This document shows positions 59,100-64,000 of a stretch of 64,000 nt of DNA, piece after piece (the first letter of the stretch is position 1; each line of letters starts with the position of its first letter). The stretch is from Gymnothorax reevesii. Lineage: Eukaryota; Chordata; Actinopteri; Anguilliformes; Muraenidae. Location of the stretch: the NCBI GenBank assembly GCA_029721435.1, contig CM056576.1, forward strand, positions 72,867,876-72,931,875, given 5' to 3'. The translations under genes were made by a program, and so were the position numbers. The notes below the pieces were generated by a model. The model was not told the origin of the DNA. It did not search any database and worked only from the letters and a program-made list of their open reading frames with translations.

Positions 59100-60389
59100 A
59101 AGAGAAAGTTGACACAAATGAACAGGGCTGCATAAAGACCAACATCAGCAGAAGGAGCAAAGCAGCCTGGAGCCGCAGCAGCAAAACCTGCCTCCAGAAC
59201 CACTAAGAAGAAACACAAACAGAAGGGTTTTTCCATTACTCTGTGCAAAAATGCGCAAAATCTAAAGAGCAAAATAAAAAACTGGTAATGGAAATTTCAA
59301 AAAACATCTCATATATCACTAAAATTTTTTATGCTCTCATGAGCTTGTTTTTGAGATGTGTCGCAATATTTCGCAAAAGTGGAATGGAAACAATTTTTTC
59401 CACATTTACAAGTCACACTCCAACACGACAGGATCTGACCCAGTCCAAGAACACCCATCTTCAGTCAAGGAAGAGTATCGTGAGACGAGATTTTACGACG
59501 CTTACGAGGTTTATTCGCAAAACATCCTTAAATGGAAACACTTGCAACTCTCAATTGTGCTTTGACAATTTTTAAAGAAAATATCACTATTATTTTGCAC
59601 AAGACTGTAATGGTAATACAGCTATTCGCTCACTAAGGCTCACACAAAAACACAGTCAACTGTGAACAAGTCTATGGCACAAACATATGCTCCAGACAAT
59701 TTTTTTGGAATGGATGACACTGTGACATAGGTGAACAGATGAGCTTGCAAGCATAATCGATAAGGCAACAAGCTCTATGTCCCATAATTTATACTGTACA
59801 TCTCTTCCCCGAATCTCTCCAATGCTACCACACATCCCAGAGAGGCCTTGGTCATTGCAGTAAGTGGTCTAATATTTTATGTCAAGGCCAGATGGGCCTT
59901 TTGTTCTTTTATTATTACAAATATACGACTTGTGATAAAGTCTGATTCCAAAGGCTGGCAAGCAGGCCGTGGGAATGTGAAATATTACCCTCTTCTCCAG
60001 AATACTAGGGGTATCATAACGATGTCATTATATCACAGCTGTCTCTCCATCCGCGACTACTGCACAGCAACACTACACACACACACACACACAGTAGTGT
60101 GCAGTGATGATTATACACCACCACTTTCGTCTAAAAGGGGTCGTAATATATTACTGCTCTATGATTTTTTGCTGAAAATGCCTTAACAATACTATTGTAG
60201 GCAATTTAAACAAAAAAAACTAATTCCCACAAATATATTGCTGTAAAAATATGGGTTACAAAAAGCACTGAGAACAATTTTTTTTATAACAATTGAAAGG
60301 TGTCGTAAATTTCATTTTTTGACTCTTGGATAGTCTGAATGCATATTTGAAGGCTCAATCCATGATTATTGATGCTAAAAAATTTGTTT
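59100..60389. other. klhl29 intron, no gene; short CA repeat
   Basis: An (AC)n microsatellite lies at about 60074-60093. Otherwise no supportable feature was found. Confidence 0.5.
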
Positions 60390-61750
60390 GGGGCAACATT
60401 ATCCAGCATTGTTACAGTAGATGACCTGAGATTTGAGTGGTGTCACAGTGTTTAACAAGATTGCACGACGGAAGGAGCTTTCTGGGATTGTTCGTAGTCG
60501 CATTGCGGCCTTACATGATGCTGAAGACGTTAAATGCTGTCATGTTACTGTGAGGAACACCATCAAGCATTTCAAAAAGACTGGTTTGTTGAAAACTAGA
60601 GGCAATATAGGTACAAAGCGGAAGTTAAGTGCCTGTGATTCATTATCTTTGTATGACAAGTGAAAGTAAATCAGTGGTTGTCAGCACTACAACTCCGTGA
60701 TGATATTAATAGCGCCAGAAGGGAGAAGATGAAAGTACAAGATTGACTATTTCCAGACGTCTGCTAAAATTGTCTGACTGGTCGTGTTGCTGACAGGAGC
60801 TGGCAACATAAAAAAAAAAAAGACTTGATCCAAGAAATTTAAGGATTGGACACCAGTGGACTAGGAACAATTCTGCCTTCAGGTGCTACAGGAATTATGG
60901 AAAATACGAGAGACCGATGTGAAAATTGCACATGAATCCCCTCTCATGTCGTAATTTCCACTGGAGAACTGGGAGATAATTCTGATAAGAGTTGCCAAGA
61001 TGAAATGACCTTTCACCTTTTCAACATGGGGGAGAGCGAGCAAGGATTCATCACTAATGGTAAATAACGTGTCTGCCATTTTTTATTTCACTCCAACAAC
61101 AAAAGCACTGGAACACAACGCATTCGTAATTTCGAATTTCACAAATGGAAAATATCATATTCCCGATTGCACATGGAGGCAGCACAAGTAATTTGGACCA
61201 ATAACTCAAGATTCTAAGTTTTCTCACCCAAACACAGAATTTATGTGCCCCGTAGAGTAGGAGAACATTTCAAAAATTACTTTTAACCCTTTTTGTAAAA
61301 AAAAAAATGGAAATGATAATATTATGGTTTCGGGTTCAGCCTGCTGGAAAGGAGCCAGTGATGTCATAAAAATTGATGGATCAATAGAAGTAATACAGCA
61401 TGCTTGTTAGGTTAGTATTGCCATTTGGAAAGAGACTGATTGGAGGGGGATTTTATTTTCAATAAGATATTGACCCTAAACACACATCTATGTTGTGCAA
61501 GGATTATCTCAATCAGAGAGAAACGCCTGATAAAATAAAAAATTATGACTTGGCTTGCTCAAAATCCAGACCTCAATCCTTATCTAGCAAATCGGTTGTA
61601 ACATTGAAAGAATCTCTTTGGAATGGACTTCAAACCATATGGAATGGTTAAAAATGTGAAAGTTCTGCTGTAATCAAAGCAGGGAGGCCACACTAGAGAT
61701 TGAATTTTTCTCTCAAAAAGACATAATTTATATTGTCATCTGTTAAAGCT
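60390..61750 (+). pseudogene. Old Tc1/mariner transposase
   Basis: It starts GVTVFNKIARRKELSGIVRS, with an HTH-like HVTVRNTIKHFKKTGLLKTR (60541-60600). After many stops it continues as NIMVSGSACWKGASDVIKID (about 61320, the VMVWG-equivalent region) and LKIQTSILI (position of the SPDLNPI motif). Highly decayed, with more stops than the other Tc1 copies in the window, so it is the oldest. The terminal repeats are not identifiable. Confidence 0.6.
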
Positions 61751-62043
61751 GCTGTAAGTGATTAAAAAATAATAAATAAGTGTTAAATACCTCAATATTC
61801 CAACAGAGATCATTGATTTAGAGTATCTGATCCATAACACAGGTCTCTCAGTCACTGTCTTCAGCAATAAAGCAGTAAATAAAATTCTGGAGCCACCAAC
61901 TGCCTCTATCCAATTACGTGAGAGAACGCCATAAAGAAGTGGTTCTTTCTGCTTCTGAACGCACGCCGTTTCACCTAAATCTCTGACCCATCGGATTTTG
62001 TGAACTCAGGGGGCGATGGTCTACAGTATGCGTATGTGAGAAA
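61751..62043. other. Intron sequence, nothing recognised
   Basis: Begins with TTAAAGCTGCTGTAAGTGAT, possibly a repeat end. No partner end was confirmed. Confidence 0.35.
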
Positions 62044-62684
62044 CAGTGTTGGGTTAGTTACTCTAAAAAAGAAATGCATCACACATTACTAGTTACTTTT
62101 TAAAAAGTAATCCCTTACTTTACTTAATTACTCACTGCTTAAAGTAAATAGTTAGACTACTAGTTACATTACTTTTGGATTACTCACTGCCATCATCTGA
62201 AATTCACCATAAGTTAATTAATAAACCATGTCATGCTAAAATCTGGCATATGCCCAGATCCTCATTAATCTTTATTCTAGGGCACATACAAGATCTCTCT
62301 TTCATGCTCTTCAATACAGCAGAACCAACAGCGAAGTTGTAAAAATCTGCCCAAACAGCACTTTACAGAAAAGTGAGTCAAGTAAAAGGCTACAGTACTG
62401 GCATAAACACGCATGAAAAGGGACGTTTGATTTGATTTCTGTCCTCAGTCTCAATCGCCAATATACTCAAAATGAAGAAGAAGAACAAGAGGATGAAAAA
62501 GTTTTTCTGGCCTCCTGTCCAGCCGATAGTTGAGGAATTTAAAGTAATGCAAGTAACTAGATCATTTATCTGTTGGTAACTGTAATCTGATTACTAAAGT
62601 TAAGGCGTTACATTACGGCCTTACTGATAAATGTAATCTGATTACAGTAACTAGTTATTTTGTAATTAGTTACTCCCAACTCTG
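62044..62684. mobile_element. hAT MITE with perfect 8-bp TSD
   Basis: Left CAGTGTTGGGTTAGTTACT and right AGTTACTCCCAACTCTG are inverted (one mismatch). GTGAGAAA flanks the element at 62036-62043 and 62685-62692. The interior is rich in AGTAACTAGTTA-type sequence. It is 641 bp with no transposase, a non-autonomous element common in fish. Confidence 0.9.
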
Positions 62685-62692
62685 GTGAGAAA

Positions 62693-63191
62693 TCATCAGC
62701 AGTCGAGAAGAAGAGCACTTTAGAAAGTGAGTGTGACAATTGGACGGTGACTGAGAGGGGGTGAAGGGGGGTGTGACAAGCAAAGAAAGGAATTCTCCTC
62801 CCGTGGCAATAATAGCAGATTGCTACTTTACTGTAGAGATACCCGATCACTACATGCCAAAGCAGCGGAACAGATGAAGCTTCAGATCCCAGCCCTACGA
62901 GAGACAGCGTACAAAAGAACCAGTAGAGGAACAGATAGTCAGGGAAGAAAAAAAGGGGACATGGCCAAGAGTTGTGTACATATGGGCTGTTTCACAATCA
63001 GGGTACACAAATTTTCTCACACATGGGCGACAATGAAGTTTGACATGGGTCCGAAGTTTCTATGTGAGTTTATTGTATACTATTTCACGATCAGATTTCT
63101 AAAATTTCATATCATAGGGATATTTAGTTTGGAATATATTTGGAGTTAATGTTGTAAAATGATGAATATTTTATGGACTAAAATTCATTTA
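62693..63191. other. Intron sequence, nothing recognised
   Basis: No supportable ORF, repeat or RNA gene. Confidence 0.4.
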
Positions 63192-64000
63192 CAAAACCCA
63201 AAACCAGTGAAGTTGGCACGTTATGTAAATCGTAAATAAAAACAGAATACAATGATTTGCAAATCCTTTTCAACTTATATTCTATTGAATACACTGCAAG
63301 GACAAGATGTTTAATGTTCAAACTAAGGAACTTTATTTTTTTATGCAAATAATCATTAACTTACAATTTGAAGGCAGCAACACATTGCAAAAAAGTTGGC
63401 ACAGGGGCCTTTTTACCACTGTGTTACATCGGCTTTCCTTTCGACAACACTCAGTAAACGTTTGGAAACTGAGGAGAACAATTTTTGAAGCTTTTCAGGT
63501 GGAACTCTTTCCCATTCTTGCTTGAGGTACAGCTTAAGTTGTTCAACAGTCCAGGGTCTCCGTTGTCGTATTTTACGCTTCATAATGCGCCACACATTTT
63601 CAATGGGAGACAGGTCTGGACGTACCCACACTCTTTTACTACGGAGCCATGCTGTTGTAACACGTGCAGAATGTGGCTTGGCATTGTCTTGCTGAAATAA
63701 GCAGGGGAGTCCATAAAAAAGACGTTGCTTGGATGGCAACATATGTTGCTCCAAAACCTGTATGTACCTTTCAGCATTAATGGTGCCTTCACATATGTGT
63801 AAGTTGCCCATGCCTTGGGCACTAATACACCCCCATACCATCACAGATGCTGGCTTTTGAACTTTGCGCCTATAACAGTCCAAATGGTTCTTTTCCTCTT
63901 TGGTCTAAAGGACACGATGTCCACAGTTTCCAAAAACAATTTGAAATGTGGACTCGTCAGACCACAGACCACTTTTCCACTTTGCATCAGTCCATCTTAG
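63192..64000 (-). mobile_element. Tc1-like transposon, continues past the window
   Basis: The left end CAAAACCCAAAACCAGTGAA follows a TA (63190-63191). A subterminal block AAATAAAAACAGAATACAAT is shared with the MITEs at 13592 and 49100. The transposase gene starts at about 63413 on the minus strand and continues beyond 64000, so the other terminal repeat is not in the window. Confidence 0.85.
63413..64000 (-). pseudogene. Tc1 transposase, C-terminal part, one frameshift
   Basis: The minus-strand open frame 63413-63883 includes ASVMVWGCISAQGMGNLHIC, CLFQQDNAKPHSARVTTAWL (second catalytic Asp) and RPDLSPIENVWRIMKRKIRQ (catalytic Glu), ending ADVTQW. Just upstream in another frame is LWSDESTFQIVFGN (first Asp, about 63958), so a frameshift lies near 63900. 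All three catalytic residues are visible. The DNA-binding domain lies beyond the window. Confidence 0.88.

Noticed and set aside
60074..60093. CA microsatellite as a regulatory feature
   Set aside because: Ordinary short dinucleotide repeat, no further context.

Overview
The window is eukaryotic and almost certainly from a teleost fish. It has AT-rich non-coding DNA, GT-AG introns, and Tc1, hAT, L1/Tx1, L2-like, RTE-like, Ty3/gypsy and tRNA-SINE repeats nested in one another in the way typical of fish introns. There is no bacterial or phage gene organisation.

The only host gene I can identify is on the minus strand. Three coding exons join in phase into a BTB-BACK-Kelch protein that I read as klhl29: 58552-58750 (BACK domain), 12484-12666 and 11818-11998 (first Kelch repeats). 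The 45.9 kb between the first two exons is a single intron packed with transposons. The gene continues beyond both ends of the window.

Layout. 1-646: AT-rich array of an AAGTRTACTT-like motif with a 201-bp tandem unit. 651-8268: Ty3/gypsy element with integrase encoded before reverse transcriptase (Gmr1-like order), split by a minus-strand RTE-like LINE (4384-7722, 6-bp target duplication). 8269-10690: two copies of an L2/CR1-group LINE 3' region, each with a conserved small ORF downstream of the RT. 10728-10985: exon-like segment. 10985-11560: second AAGTRTACTT-type tract. 11818-12666: klhl29 exons. 13592-16440: MITE, and a Tc1 element containing a perfect solo LTR. 16440-22020: decayed RTE LINE interrupted by an L1 tail and a foldback element. 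22121-34445: a second copy of that LTR, opened by two DNA transposons, one of which contains a 4.3-kb L1 that itself carries a 120-bp hairpin insertion. 34446-35686: two SINEs and a MITE. 38161-41483: Tc1 containing a hAT. 43840-48990: L1 pieces and a 1.8-kb inverted-repeat element with exon-like coding segments. 50868-56480: L2 LINE containing a gypsy element with about 135-bp LTRs. 56500-64000: Tc1 fragments, the klhl29 BACK exon beside a 320-bp polypurine tract, and a hAT MITE.

Insertion order can be read directly in many places from perfect target-site duplications. None of the transposon reading frames is fully intact. The best preserved are the 758-codon RTE RT frame and the gypsy gag-protease-integrase frame. 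The most novel-looking signals are the conserved post-RT ORF (8389-8805 and 9634-10016), the exon-bearing inverted-repeat element (45146-46906), the hairpin insertion (31356-31475), and the terminal-exon-like segment between the AAGTRTACTT tracts.
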